The translations under genes were made by a program, and so were the position numbers. A stretch of 64,000 nucleotides of DNA, taken from Christensenella sp. UBA4379 (GTDB taxonomy: Bacteria > Bacillota > Clostridia > Christensenellales > Aristaeellaceae). Below are positions 51,133 through 59,291 of this stretch, one piece after another. The notes beneath the pieces were generated by a model that saw nothing but the letters and a program-made list of their open reading frames with translations, was not told the DNA's origin and did not search any database. Positions within the stretch are counted from its first letter, which is position 1, and every line of letters starts with the position of its first letter. The DNA lies in the NCBI GenBank assembly GCA_002391225.1, contig DGRV01000051.1, forward strand, positions 18,137 to 82,136, in the 5' to 3' direction.

Positions 51133-52028
51133 AAAAAAGCCTGTTGAGATTCCTGTCAGCGCTGACCGTCTGCCTGCTGCTGATCATGCCTCTGCCCTCC
51201 CTGGCCGGAGAAGCGCAGGAGGTTACGGTCGTCTGTTCCTTTTATCCGGTCCGTATTTTTGCGCAGAACGCGCTCAAAGACGTCCCGGGCGTCCGGCTGG
51301 AGACCCTGGCCCCGGCCGGAACCGGCTGCCTGCATGATTTTCAGCTGATGACGGGGGACCTCAAAAAACTGGACGGCGCCCTGTGCCTGATCCTCAACGG
51401 AGCGGGCATGGAGCAGAGCTTTCTGCCCCTGCTGACCAGGGAAAGGGCGAACCTGCCTCTGGTGGACTGCTCCGCCGGTATCCCCCTGATGACGGAAGGC
51501 GGGGAGGATAACCCGCACATCTGGCTCAGCCCCTTCCTGGCCGCCGCCATGGTCCGGAACCTGGGGGACGGTCTCTCCAAACTGCTTCCCGAACACCGGG
51601 AGACCATTCTGAATAACACAGAAGCTTATGCCGCTTCCCTGGAAGCGCTGGGCGAAGAAATGCGCGCCGCCCTTTCCTCCTTTGAGGGAAAGAACATCGT
51701 CACGTTTCATGAGGCTTTTCCCTATTTCGCGGATGCCATGGGCCTGAATGTCCTGGCCTCCGTGACCGTCGAGCCGGACGAGACTCCCTCTCCCCGCCTG
51801 ATCGCCGAAACCGTTTCCCTGATTCAGAAATGCGGCGGCTGTCCCCTGTTTTCCGAGCCGGGCGTACAGCTGGACGCTCTGAACACCATCGCCCGGGAGA
51901 CCGGCTGCCCGGTCTATGAGCTGGACCCCATTACGGATGGGGCGAACGATCCGGACGCTTACGTTCAGGCGATGTGGAAAAACCTGAATACCCTGATCAC
52001 AGCCCTGTCCGCTCAGGCGGAACGCTGA
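51129..52028 (+). CDS. ZnuA/TroA-type metal-binding protein
   Basis: 299 residues. Signal peptide MKKSLLRFLSALTVCLLLIM, then a cluster A-I binding-protein fold with the four expected metal ligands: GCLHDFQLM, DNPHIWLSP, VTFHEAFPYFADA and YELDPI. The His-rich loop of many ZnuA proteins is absent. A longer frame begins at 50940 inside the esterase gene; the signal peptide and the ATGA overlap decide the start. No zinc permease or ATPase is nearby, so it is an orphan subunit or serves a distant transporter. Confidence 0.85.
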   Translation: MKKSLLRFLSALTVCLLLIMPLPSLAGEAQEVTVVCSFYPVRIFAQNALKDVPGVRLETLAPAGTGCLHDFQLMTGDLKKLDGALCLILNGAGMEQSFLPLLTRERANLPLVDCSAGIPLMTEGGEDNPHIWLSPFLAAAMVRNLGDGLSKLLPEHRETILNNTEAYAASLEALGEEMRAALSSFEGKNIVTFHEAFPYFADAMGLNVLASVTVEPDETPSPRLIAETVSLIQKCGGCPLFSEPGVQLDALNTIARETGCPVYELDPITDGANDPDAYVQAMWKNLNTLITALSAQAER

Positions 52029-52065
52029 CTTCGTCCCAAACAAAATATGGTTTTTCCCATTTGAA

Positions 52066-52094
52066 AACGGCATGACCCGCGTGGTCATGCCGTT
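52066..52094. terminator. Bidirectional terminator between znuA-like and S24-regulator genes
   Basis: Perfect 12-bp arms AACGGCATGACC / GGTCATGCCGTT around CGCGT, followed by TCCATTTTTCC on the plus strand and preceded by an A/T-rich stretch that serves the minus strand. Confidence 0.8.
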
Positions 52095-52118
52095 TCCATT
52101 TTTCCTTCACAGCTTCCT

Positions 52119-52943
52119 TCAGCAGATGTCTTCCGCAGGGACAGGGCCCAGCACCAGGCCGATGCACTGTACGTTGTCGTCATCCGTCGGGCGGATCATC
52201 CGGAAGGAGGGGTTGCGCGATTTGAGGCCCTTGAGCTGGTATTCCTTGATCATCAGCGCGCCGGAAACCCGGAAGATGCCCACCTCGCCCGGCTGAACAT
52301 GGTCCGCGTGGCGGACGTATACCAGGGAGCCGTCGGGATAATCAGGCTCCATGCTCCGGCCGTTGACGGTGAAAACCTCATCCGCCCGGCGGGAAAGAGG
52401 CGTATCCCGGACCATGGTCATCTTCGTTTCCGTTTGGTCCTCTTCCATCGGCACGCCAACCCCGGCGGCGGCGCTCAGGGCCTGATGCGGCAAAAGACGC
52501 CTTCTTTTCAGGTCCTGCATGGCCGCCTGCAGGGTCTTTTCGTCCTCCGAAAGCTGATGGACGAGCTGGGCGGCCAGCTTTTTACGCGGCGCGGTCAGGC
52601 TGCGGTAATCCTGCAGGAACTGCTGCTCCTGCGCTGGGGCGGCCGGATCGCACTCGATGCCGAAAAACACCGTCAGCGGGATTTTCAGCAGGGCGCACAG
52701 CTTCGGAATCGCATCGATATCCGGCCGGGAGACGCCGTTTTCCCAGTTGCTGATGGTGTTGGTGCTGTAGCCGATGGCCCGGCCGACGGACCCCTGGTCC
52801 AGCCCGGCCTTTTCGCGGTAACGGCGGATCACGTTTCCGTAATGCGTGGTGCGTTTTTCATTCAGCGGCAGGCTGCCGGACTTTCTCGTCTTCTCAAAAG
52901 AGGCGATGGCCTGTTCGTTGTCCCTTTTCCGTGCTGTGCGCAT
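52119..52943 (-). CDS. XRE-type regulator with S24 (LexA/CI-like) autoprotease domain
   Basis: 274 residues. The helix-turn-helix lies at about 35-95 (IRRYREKAGLDQGSVGRAIG, STNTISNWENGVSRP). The C-terminal S24 domain has the Ala160-Gly161 scissile pair (SAAAGVGVP), nucleophile Ser197 in VNGRSMEPDYPDG and Lys233 in ALMIKEYQ; their spacing matches LexA. It should self-cleave on RecA-type signals and so act as a DNA-damage or stress repressor. No phage genes are nearby. A long basic N-terminal extension precedes the HTH, so a later start is possible. Confidence 0.85.
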   Translation of the reverse strand: MRTARKRDNEQAIASFEKTRKSGSLPLNEKRTTHYGNVIRRYREKAGLDQGSVGRAIGYSTNTISNWENGVSRPDIDAIPKLCALLKIPLTVFFGIECDPAAPAQEQQFLQDYRSLTAPRKKLAAQLVHQLSEDEKTLQAAMQDLKRRRLLPHQALSAAAGVGVPMEEDQTETKMTMVRDTPLSRRADEVFTVNGRSMEPDYPDGSLVYVRHADHVQPGEVGIFRVSGALMIKEYQLKGLKSRNPSFRMIRPTDDDNVQCIGLVLGPVPAEDIC

Positions 52944-52977
52944 AGCGGTCCGCCTTCCTCATATCATCATAGATCGT

Positions 52978-53883
52978 TTATTCGTCCTTGCTGGCCAGCG
53001 CCAGTTCCGACGCGGCGCGGGCTTCCTCCAGCGTGTGGAAGACCGCCAGGAACCGGGTGATGTGGCAGAAAACAGACCCCGTAATCCCCGTGACGGCGGC
53101 CAGCTCCCCGTTCCGCTTCCCGGCCCAGGCGGCCGGAAGCGATTTCTCGGACTCGAAGGTATCCGGACCGGCCGGCACCGCCTGCAGGTCGTATTCCCCG
53201 GACGCGGGGAAAATGACGAACAGCACCTTCCGGTCCGGATGCTCCGCGTTATAGGCGATAACCTGCCGGACCCAGTCGTAGCACCGGTCCAGGGTCACCA
53301 CGCCGCGGTCGTAGGTTGCTTCAATCGCAAGACGGATCCTTTCTTCCGCCACCAGACGGGCGCGAAGCCGGAAAATCAGGTGGGAGAGGATCGTTTCCGC
53401 CATTTTTGCGGCTTCCAGGAAATACTCGTCCTCTTTTTCCGGCGGCTCCTGCCAGGTGGGGTTCATGCTGTGGACAAAGGAAAAAAGGTGACGGCCCGGC
53501 GCGTGCTGGCCGTTGTCCTGAGCTTCCACGTCGTTTAAAAACAGATCCCGCATCATATAAAGGAGGCGCGGCTCGTCCGCGAACATGAGGTCCGCCAGCT
53601 TGCCGCAGGCGGCGGCCTTGACGCCGTTTTCACGGATCAGGGAGCCGGGCTGATGATGATCCAGGCAGACCCGCTGCTCCGTAATCTCGTCCCTGCCGCC
53701 CACGTCCAGCACCACCGTGCAGCTGTCCAGGATTTCCGGGTCCCTGGTGCGGACGATTTGAACGTTTTCCCGCCCGTAGGAAAGATACAGCAGGGCCGCG
53801 CACAGGACGTCGTCCGCATGGAAAACGCCGCTGTGCACCGCCGCGCGAAGTGGAAGCGCGGGAGACTCAAGGATCCGAATCAT
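52978..53883 (-). CDS. MYG1-family (DHH-like) metal-dependent exonuclease/phosphoesterase
   Basis: 301 residues. The family motifs are VHSGVFHADDVLCAALL and CLDHHQPGS (DHH), plus TYDRGVVTLDRCYDWV in the C-terminal part. Eukaryotic MYG1 is a 3'-5' RNA exonuclease; bacterial members are hardly studied. The longer frame starts at 53949 inside the promoter, so the ATG 8 nt after AAAGGA is used. It is followed 34 nt later by the S24-type regulator gene, probably in one transcript. Confidence 0.85.
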   Translation of the reverse strand: MIRILESPALPLRAAVHSGVFHADDVLCAALLYLSYGRENVQIVRTRDPEILDSCTVVLDVGGRDEITEQRVCLDHHQPGSLIRENGVKAAACGKLADLMFADEPRLLYMMRDLFLNDVEAQDNGQHAPGRHLFSFVHSMNPTWQEPPEKEDEYFLEAAKMAETILSHLIFRLRARLVAEERIRLAIEATYDRGVVTLDRCYDWVRQVIAYNAEHPDRKVLFVIFPASGEYDLQAVPAGPDTFESEKSLPAAWAGKRNGELAAVTGITGSVFCHITRFLAVFHTLEEARAASELALASKDE

Positions 53884-53920
53884 AGGACATTTCCTTTCTG
53901 ACATAGGTTGGAACCCTCTT

Positions 53921-53949
53921 ATTGTATTCCCAGAAAATGAGAATGTCAA
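53921..53949 (-). promoter_or_regulatory. Promoter of the MYG1/S24-regulator operon
   Basis: On the minus strand TTGACA, 17 bp, TACAAT; excludes the longer MYG1 start. Confidence 0.7.
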
Positions 53950-54007
53950 CGGATAAACCGAAAGAAAACGATGATCTTCAGGCTGATTTCAGAATGAGAA
54001 GTAAGCA

Positions 54008-54037
54008 TTGCGTTTACTCCGCCTTTCATGATACAAT
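54008..54037 (+). promoter_or_regulatory. Promoter of the secreted serine hydrolase
   Basis: TTGCGT, 18 bp, TACAAT, about 18 nt before the expected message start of the gene at 54062. Confidence 0.5.
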
Positions 54038-54061
54038 CACGGGACGGAAGGCGGTGATGTT

Positions 54062-55354
54062 GTGTACAAAAAGGTGGCTGCGGGCCTGCTGGCGATGTGG
54101 ATGATGTTCTTATCCTATCCGGGCGTCGGCCTGACATTTGGCGGGCAGGAAACGGCTTCGCCCGCTCCCTCCCCCATGCCTTCTTTGGAAGTGATTGAGG
54201 AACCGGCGGAAGCGGTGGCAGAGGTGGTTTCCCTGCCTGCCGCGGAGGACCTGCTTTCTTCTTACGTTCCCAACCCTGAATGGGAGAAAAAATTCGCCAA
54301 CTACTATAACGCAACCAGCGCCAAAACGGGGGTCTTCATCGTCACCCGACGGGGAGAACCGCTGCTGATCTACGTGCGGGGCAACCGGGATACCCACAAA
54401 AACCCCACCGAGCTCACGACCACCTTTAAGATCGCCTCTGTGACGAAAATGGTGACGGCCATCGGCTTCATGCAGCTGGCCGAGCAGGGCGTCATCGGCC
54501 TGGACGACCCGATCAACAGCTATCTTCCCTTCAAGGTCGTCAATCCCGCCTGCCCGGAAGCCGACATCACCATGCGGCAGGTGCTGAGCCATACCTCTAC
54601 GTTAAAGCAGTCCTCCAAATACCTGCCGGACTGGGAGGACCTGCCCGTCAGCAACAGCGTGTTCTACAAAAACCTCCTGCCCGGGGAAAAATACCATTAC
54701 GCCAACCTGAACGGCGGTCTGGTCGGCGCAATGATCGAGGCGCTGAGCGGCCAGTCCGTGAACACCTATATGAAGGAGCACGTCTTTGCCCCGCTGGGGA
54801 TCGACGCTGCCTACAGCCCGACCCTGCTGGCCGATCAAAATAACATCGGCGCGCTGATGACGAAGGCCGGCGTGACGACCTCCAACGCCTCCCGCCAGAT
54901 CAAGGCCGACGCGGATTATGACGACACCTGCGACCCGGCCCTGCACACCGACCGGACCGCCGGGGCCCTCTACATCAGCGCCGAGGGGCTAAACCGGCTG
55001 ATGGTGATGATGGTGAACGGAGGCGAATGGAACGGCGTCCGCCTCCTGAAGGAAGAAACCGTCCGGCTGATGGAGCAGGACCAGTCCACCGTTCCCGGTA
55101 GCTCCGTGACGGGTACAAGCGACTACGGCCTCTTCCTGACCCACTATAACTTCGGCGGGGCCACCTGGTACGGACATCAGGGACGGTTCAACGGCCTTAC
55201 GTCCGACGCCTTCTACCAGCCGGACACCGGCTTGACCTTCGTGATGATCGTCAACGGCTACAACGGCAAAACCAACGACGGCCTGGCCAACCTGGCCCGG
55301 AAATGCCTGACCTATATCGACAGCTGGAGCCAGGAGGCGGACGATGGAGTTTGA
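54062..55354 (+). CDS. Secreted beta-lactamase-family serine hydrolase
   Basis: 430 residues. GTG start, then a signal peptide (KKVAAGLLAMWMMFLSYPGV) and a Pro/Ala/Glu-rich linker. The catalytic domain shows the nucleophile motif SVTK in KIASVTKMVTAIGFM, YAN in KYHYANLNGGL and HQG in WYGHQGRFNG, a complete penicillin-recognising set. It may be a D,D-peptidase, D-aminopeptidase or esterase outside the cell. Unlike the two related enzymes of the salvage island it is exported. Its end overlaps the next small gene by 11 nt. Confidence 0.85.
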   Translation: MYKKVAAGLLAMWMMFLSYPGVGLTFGGQETASPAPSPMPSLEVIEEPAEAVAEVVSLPAAEDLLSSYVPNPEWEKKFANYYNATSAKTGVFIVTRRGEPLLIYVRGNRDTHKNPTELTTTFKIASVTKMVTAIGFMQLAEQGVIGLDDPINSYLPFKVVNPACPEADITMRQVLSHTSTLKQSSKYLPDWEDLPVSNSVFYKNLLPGEKYHYANLNGGLVGAMIEALSGQSVNTYMKEHVFAPLGIDAAYSPTLLADQNNIGALMTKAGVTTSNASRQIKADADYDDTCDPALHTDRTAGALYISAEGLNRLMVMMVNGGEWNGVRLLKEETVRLMEQDQSTVPGSSVTGTSDYGLFLTHYNFGGATWYGHQGRFNGLTSDAFYQPDTGLTFVMIVNGYNGKTNDGLANLARKCLTYIDSWSQEADDGV

Positions 55355-55616
55355 ACGTTTCCTGCGCTACTCCCTTCGCCATAACCGGACCGTGCGCGTT
55401 CTGGTTCAGGAGGAAAGCCTTCGGTATCTGAACCTGACGGTGATCGACCTCATGGAAGATAGTTTTGCCTACCGAAAGGCCGGGCGAAGGACGCCTGGCA
55501 TCCTCCGCTACGACCAGGTGCTGGCGGTTTCCTACGCCCGGGGCGACGACGGGGACACGCTCAAGAACGCCCTCCGGGAAGCGGACGACATTCCTCAGCC
55601 GAATGAGCGGGAATGA
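55344..55616 (+). CDS. Small conserved-looking protein of unknown function
   Basis: 90 residues, MEFERFLRYSLRHNRTVRVL then a beta-rich stretch (SLRYLNLTVIDLMEDSFAYR, TPGILRYDQVLAVSYARGDD) and a polar tail. The strand pattern could be a small SH3/Sm-like barrel of the type seen in WYL proteins, but I do not recognise the family. Overlap with the serine-hydrolase gene suggests coupled translation. No signal peptide. Confidence 0.65.
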   Translation: MEFERFLRYSLRHNRTVRVLVQEESLRYLNLTVIDLMEDSFAYRKAGRRTPGILRYDQVLAVSYARGDDGDTLKNALREADDIPQPNERE

Positions 55617-55626
55617 AACGCGGTGA

Positions 55627-55655
55627 TTGAATCCGGAAGGAAGATGTGGTATAAT
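55627..55655 (+). promoter_or_regulatory. Promoter of the aspartase gene
   Basis: TTGAAT, 17 bp, TATAAT. It lies inside the longest open frame and so fixes the later translation start. Confidence 0.75.
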
Positions 55656-55751
55656 ATCTTCCAGATCACATCGCTTCTTTTTTCTTTTCGGCGCGATCCC
55701 ATCAGAAACAAACGGTTCACCGCCGCAGAACTTCCAGGGAGCAGAAAGATT

Positions 55752-57125
55752 ATGAGAACAGAGCATGATTCCATCGGCATCGTCCACCTGCCGGACAGCG
55801 CGTATTACGGGGCGCAGTCCATGCGCGCCAAAGAAAACTTTCCCATGACGGGCCGCCTGATGCACCCGTATATGATCGAAAGCCTGGTCGTCATCAAGAA
55901 GGCCGCCGCCATGGCGAACCAGCGAGCGGGGCTTCTCAAGCCTGACATCGCCTCGGCCATCATCCGGGCCTGCGACGAGATCCTCAACGGGAAACTGCGC
56001 GACCAGTTCATCGTCGATCCGGTGCAGGGCGGCGCGGGCACCTCCGCCAACATGAACGCCAACGAGGTCGTGGCGAACCGGGCCTGCGAGATTCTGGGCG
56101 GCCAGAAGGGGGACGGCACCGTCCACCCCAACGACCATGTGAACATGGCCCAGTCCACCAACGACGTTTTCCCCTCCGCCGGCAAGCTGGCGGCCCTCCG
56201 GATGACGGAGGCACTGCTTTCCTCCCTGGACCGGCTCATCGCCGCCTTCGACCAGAAGGCCAAGGAAAACGCCAAGGTGCTGAAGCTCGGGCGGACACAG
56301 CTGCAGGACGCCGTGCCCATGTACTTAGGCCAGGAATTCAAGGCCCACGCAGACGCCCTGCGTCGCTGTGCCAACCGAATCCTGCGCAGCAGAAACGAAC
56401 TGTTTGAGCTCAACCTCGGGGCGACGGCCATCGGCACCAGCATCAACGCCAGCGACGGGTATCTGAGCTGCGTGATGGACATTCTGGCCGACCTGATCGG
56501 CCAGCCGGTCAAGGCGGCGGACGACCTGATCGACGCCACCCAGAACGCCGACAGCTTCGCCGCCATCTCCTCCGCGGTCAAAAACTGCGCCCTGGTGATG
56601 TCCAAGATCGCCAATGACATGCGCCTGCTTTCCAGCGGTCCCTGCGGCGGCATCGAGGAATTGCAGCTGCCCGCGCGCCAGCCCGGTTCCTCCATCATGC
56701 CCGGCAAGATCAACCCGGTCATTCCCGAGGTGGTCACCCAGGCCGCCTTCCTGGTGGCCGGCAACGACGTAACCATTTCCATGGCCGTGGAGGCCGGTCA
56801 GCTGGAGCTCAACGCCTTTGAGCCTGTCATTTTCTACTGCCTGTTTGAATCCCTGGAGGTGCTGACCCACGCCGCCGACACCTTTCGGGAGCGCTGCGTG
56901 GAGGGCATCCTGACGGACGAAAAGCACTGCAGCGAGATGCTGATGAAGTCCACCGTCATCGCCACCGCCCTTTGCCCCGAGTTTGGGTACGAACGCGCCA
57001 CCCAGATCGTGAAGAAAGCCCAGGCGGAGCACCGCACCGTTTTGGAAGCAGCCCAGGAGGAGCTTTCCATCCCCAGGGAAACCCTGGAGCAGATCATCAA
57101 CGACTGCCTGAAAGAAAGAAACTGA
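55752..57125 (+). CDS. aspA: Aspartate ammonia-lyase
   Basis: 457 residues, class-II fumarase/aspartase. N-terminal RTEHDSIGIVHLPDSAYYGA and QSTNDVFPSAGKL, with the catalytic serine loop in PGSSIMPGKINPVIPEVV. The VIPEV continuation and the YYGAQ start favour aspartase over fumarase. It deaminates aspartate to fumarate in the cytoplasm. The promoter leaves an upstream leader of about 90 nt. An open frame from 55623 is longer but overlaps the promoter. Confidence 0.9.
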   Translation: MRTEHDSIGIVHLPDSAYYGAQSMRAKENFPMTGRLMHPYMIESLVVIKKAAAMANQRAGLLKPDIASAIIRACDEILNGKLRDQFIVDPVQGGAGTSANMNANEVVANRACEILGGQKGDGTVHPNDHVNMAQSTNDVFPSAGKLAALRMTEALLSSLDRLIAAFDQKAKENAKVLKLGRTQLQDAVPMYLGQEFKAHADALRRCANRILRSRNELFELNLGATAIGTSINASDGYLSCVMDILADLIGQPVKAADDLIDATQNADSFAAISSAVKNCALVMSKIANDMRLLSSGPCGGIEELQLPARQPGSSIMPGKINPVIPEVVTQAAFLVAGNDVTISMAVEAGQLELNAFEPVIFYCLFESLEVLTHAADTFRERCVEGILTDEKHCSEMLMKSTVIATALCPEFGYERATQIVKKAQAEHRTVLEAAQEELSIPRETLEQIINDCLKERN

Positions 57126-57159
57126 GCGTTTCGTTTGAGACGTATGATAGAATTCATGG

Positions 57160-57188
57160 TTGCAATGGAGCCGTCATTCCGTTATAAT
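57160..57188 (+). promoter_or_regulatory. Promoter of the rubredoxin gene
   Basis: TTGCAA, 17 bp, TATAAT, about 50 nt before the rubredoxin ATG. Confidence 0.75.
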
Positions 57189-57240
57189 ACAGGTAGCACG
57201 GTCGCCTCCAGGAAGGCGGCTCACCGAAAGGAGAACGGTT

Positions 57241-57399
57241 ATGAAACAGTATGAGTGCCCCTGCGGCTACATCTACGACCCCGAAGCCGGCGATCCGGAA
57301 GGCGGCATCGCTCCCGGCACCGCTTTTGAGGACATCCCGGAAGACTGGGTGTGCCCGGTCTGCGGACTCGGCAAAGACGCTTTTACCCCTGTCGAATAA
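57241..57399 (+). CDS. Rubredoxin with an unusual CxC first knuckle
   Basis: 52 residues: [19 protein letters not shown] then the second iron knuckle [13 protein letters not shown]. Rubredoxin carries one Fe(Cys)4 and moves electrons in oxygen or peroxide defence of anaerobes. The first knuckle is CPCG, one residue shorter than the usual CxxCG; the second is normal. AAAGGAG lies before the ATG, and the frame upstream (from 57160) covers the promoter. Confidence 0.9.
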   Translation: MKQYECPCGYIYDPEAGDPEGGIAPGTAFEDIPEDWVCPVCGLGKDAFTPVE

Positions 57400-57405
57400 A
57401 CATGC

Positions 57406-57429
57406 AGGCCGCCCTTCGGCGGCCTTTAT
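57406..57429 (+). terminator. Hairpin between rubredoxin and cyclophilin genes
   Basis: AGGCCGCC / GGCGGCCT with loop CTTC, then TTATA. The next gene starts 14 nt later, so read-through must occur or a weak promoter is hidden. Confidence 0.65.
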
Positions 57430-57442
57430 ACAGGAGGAAAAA

Positions 57443-57958
57443 ATGGCTAACCCCACATTTGTGATTGAAATGAAGGACGGCGGCAAGATGACCGGCGAGC
57501 TGTATCCGGACATCGCGCCCGAATCCGTCGGCAATTTTATCGCCCTGGCCAATTCCGGTTTTTATGACGGGCTGATTTTCCACCGCGTCATTCCCGGCTT
57601 CATGATTCAGGGTGGGGATCCCAAAGGCATCGGCATCGGCGGCCCGGGCTACAGCATCAAGGGTGAGTTCCGGCTCAACGGCGTCGAGAACAACCTCAAG
57701 CACACCTACGGCGTGCTGTCGATGGCGCGGAGCCAGATGCCCAACTCGGCCGGCAGCCAGTTCTTCATCATGACCGCCGATTCCCCGCATCTGGACGGCT
57801 CCTATGCCGCCTTCGGCAAGGTGCTGACCGGAATGGAAACCGCGGAAAAGATCGTGGAAGCCCCTCGGGATTACAGGGACAAGCCGCTGGAGGACCAGAG
57901 GATCAAATCCATCCGGGTGGAAACCAACGGCGTGGAATACCCCTTCACCAAACTGTAA
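57443..57958 (+). CDS. Cyclophilin-type peptidyl-prolyl cis-trans isomerase
   Basis: 171 residues, cytoplasmic. Core motifs LIFHRVIPGFMIQGGDPKGI, VLSMARSQMPNSAGSQFF and HLDGSYAAFGKVLTGM; Arg, Phe and Gln of the active site are present. It speeds proline isomerisation in protein folding. AGGAGG 5 nt before the ATG decides the start. The 3' part after about residue 140 has a short family-typical extension (DYRDKPLEDQRIKSI). Confidence 0.93.
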   Translation: MANPTFVIEMKDGGKMTGELYPDIAPESVGNFIALANSGFYDGLIFHRVIPGFMIQGGDPKGIGIGGPGYSIKGEFRLNGVENNLKHTYGVLSMARSQMPNSAGSQFFIMTADSPHLDGSYAAFGKVLTGMETAEKIVEAPRDYRDKPLEDQRIKSIRVETNGVEYPFTKL

Positions 57959-57964
57959 CTTATC

Positions 57965-57993
57965 CGGCGGAGCGCAGCGCTCCGCCGTTTTTT
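57965..57993 (+). terminator. Intrinsic terminator after the cyclophilin gene
   Basis: CGGCGGAG / CTCCGCCG with loop CGCAGCG followed by six T. The next gene's ribosome site is only a few bases beyond. Confidence 0.85.
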
Positions 57994-58005
57994 CGGAGGT
58001 TGCGG

Positions 58006-58821
58006 ATGAACACGGAAGAACGCACGGAGCATTTGATCCGGGAGGCCGGGGAGCTGATGCTGGGTTTCCGGCGTCTGGAAGTCACCAGCAAGGGCAGGCA
58101 CGGGGATTACGTCACCCAGGCCGACAAGGCGGTGCAGGAGATGCTGATGTCCGGCCTTTCCGCCCTGTACCCGGAGGCCTGCTTTATCGCCGAGGAAAAG
58201 GAAAACGTGACCCTGTCGGACGGCCTGACCTTTGTTATCGACCCCATCGACGGGACCACCAATTTTTTCCGTCACCGGGAAAGCAGCGTGATCTCCGTCG
58301 GGCTGACAGAAGGGAAAAGGCCGGTCGAAGGGTGGATTTATAACCCCTACCGCGGAGAGATGTTCCACGCGGCCTTAGGGCAGGGAGCTTTCCTCAACGG
58401 GGAAGAGATCCATGTTTCGGACGTGCCGACCGGGAATGCCCTTGTCTACCTGGGCACCGCCTCCTACTATGAGGAGCTGATGGGGCTGACCGGCCTTTCC
58501 GCCCTGCGCCTCCTCCCCCATATCGCCGATTTCCGGCGGACGGGGAGCTGCGCCCTGGAGCTGTGCGACATCGCCCGCGGCCGGGCGGAAGCCTTATTTG
58601 AGTGGCGTCTGCAGCCCTGGGACACCTGCGCCGGCACGCTGCTGGTGGAGGAAGCCGGCGGCCGCTGCGGCCACATCCTGGAGGGCGAAGCGACCTTTGC
58701 CGGCCCCATTCCCTTCCTGGCGGCCAACCAGGCCGTGTTTGACGAAATGCGCGCGCTACTCAAAAGCGTGTACGAAGAATGGTCCGCCCAGCCCTGGAAT
58801 CAGCAGAAAAAAGTATTTTAA
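58006..58821 (+). CDS. Inositol-monophosphatase-family phosphatase
   Basis: 271 residues. The metal motifs are EEKEN (first Glu pair), VIDPIDGTTNFFRH, and WDTCAGTLLVEEAGG (WDxxAG). The family dephosphorylates inositol monophosphate, 3'-phosphoadenosine phosphate or fructose-1,6-bisphosphate. GGAGG is 6 nt before the ATG; a TTG at 58000 is in frame. Unusually the upstream terminator lies within 15 nt, so expression may depend on read-through. Confidence 0.88.
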   Translation: MNTEERTEHLIREAGELMLGFRRLEVTSKGRHGDYVTQADKAVQEMLMSGLSALYPEACFIAEEKENVTLSDGLTFVIDPIDGTTNFFRHRESSVISVGLTEGKRPVEGWIYNPYRGEMFHAALGQGAFLNGEEIHVSDVPTGNALVYLGTASYYEELMGLTGLSALRLLPHIADFRRTGSCALELCDIARGRAEALFEWRLQPWDTCAGTLLVEEAGGRCGHILEGEATFAGPIPFLAANQAVFDEMRALLKSVYEEWSAQPWNQQKKVF

Positions 58822-58852
58822 TCGAATGATCAACCTTTCCAAAAATACCAGG

Positions 58853-58870
58853 GGCCCTCAGACGAGGGCC
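58853..58870. terminator. Shared terminator between phosphatase and NUDIX genes
   Basis: GGCCCTC / GAGGGCC with loop AGAC, then TTGATTTT on the plus strand. On the minus strand the stem includes the last codons and stop of the NUDIX gene. Confidence 0.7.
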
Positions 58871-59241
58871 TTGATTTTATCCAGGAACAGCTGATCCGCC
58901 GGGCAGAAGGTGTACTCCGGGAAGGATTCCGGGCGGACGAAGCGGATGTCGCTGTGCTCCAGAGGGGTCAGCGTTCCCGCCTCTACCCGGGCTTCCAGCA
59001 GGGACAGGTGGATGGTCAGGTCCGGGTAGGCGTAGACCGTATCCGCCACCACATCGCCCACGGCGAGGGTCACGGCCAGCTCTTCCCGGCATTCACGTTT
59101 CAGGGCTTCCCCCAGGGTTTCCCCCGCCTCCACCTTTCCGCCGGGGAACTCCCAGCACCCGGCCCGGGCCTTAAGGGGCGGCCGCTGGCAGATCAATACC
59201 TGATCTCCCTGTCGGATCAGGGCAGCAACCACTTCGAGCAT
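58858..59241 (-). CDS. NUDIX hydrolase, MutT/8-oxo-dGTPase-like
   Basis: 127 residues. The NUDIX box is GGKVEAGETLGEALKRECRE plus ELAV; the N-terminal VVAALIRQGDQVLICQRPP and the FPGGK region match MutT. It hydrolyses oxidised dGTP, preventing mispairing. An ATG at 59256 overlaps the ribosome site, while GGAGG is 8 nt before the ATG at 59241, so the latter is chosen. Monocistronic, convergent with the phosphatase. Confidence 0.88.
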   Translation of the reverse strand: MLEVVAALIRQGDQVLICQRPPLKARAGCWEFPGGKVEAGETLGEALKRECREELAVTLAVGDVVADTVYAYPDLTIHLSLLEARVEAGTLTPLEHSDIRFVRPESFPEYTFCPADQLFLDKIKALV

Positions 59242-59291
59242 GTTTTGTTCCTCCATTTCTCAAAAGCGACAGAGCGGTTTTCGCTCCCGTG

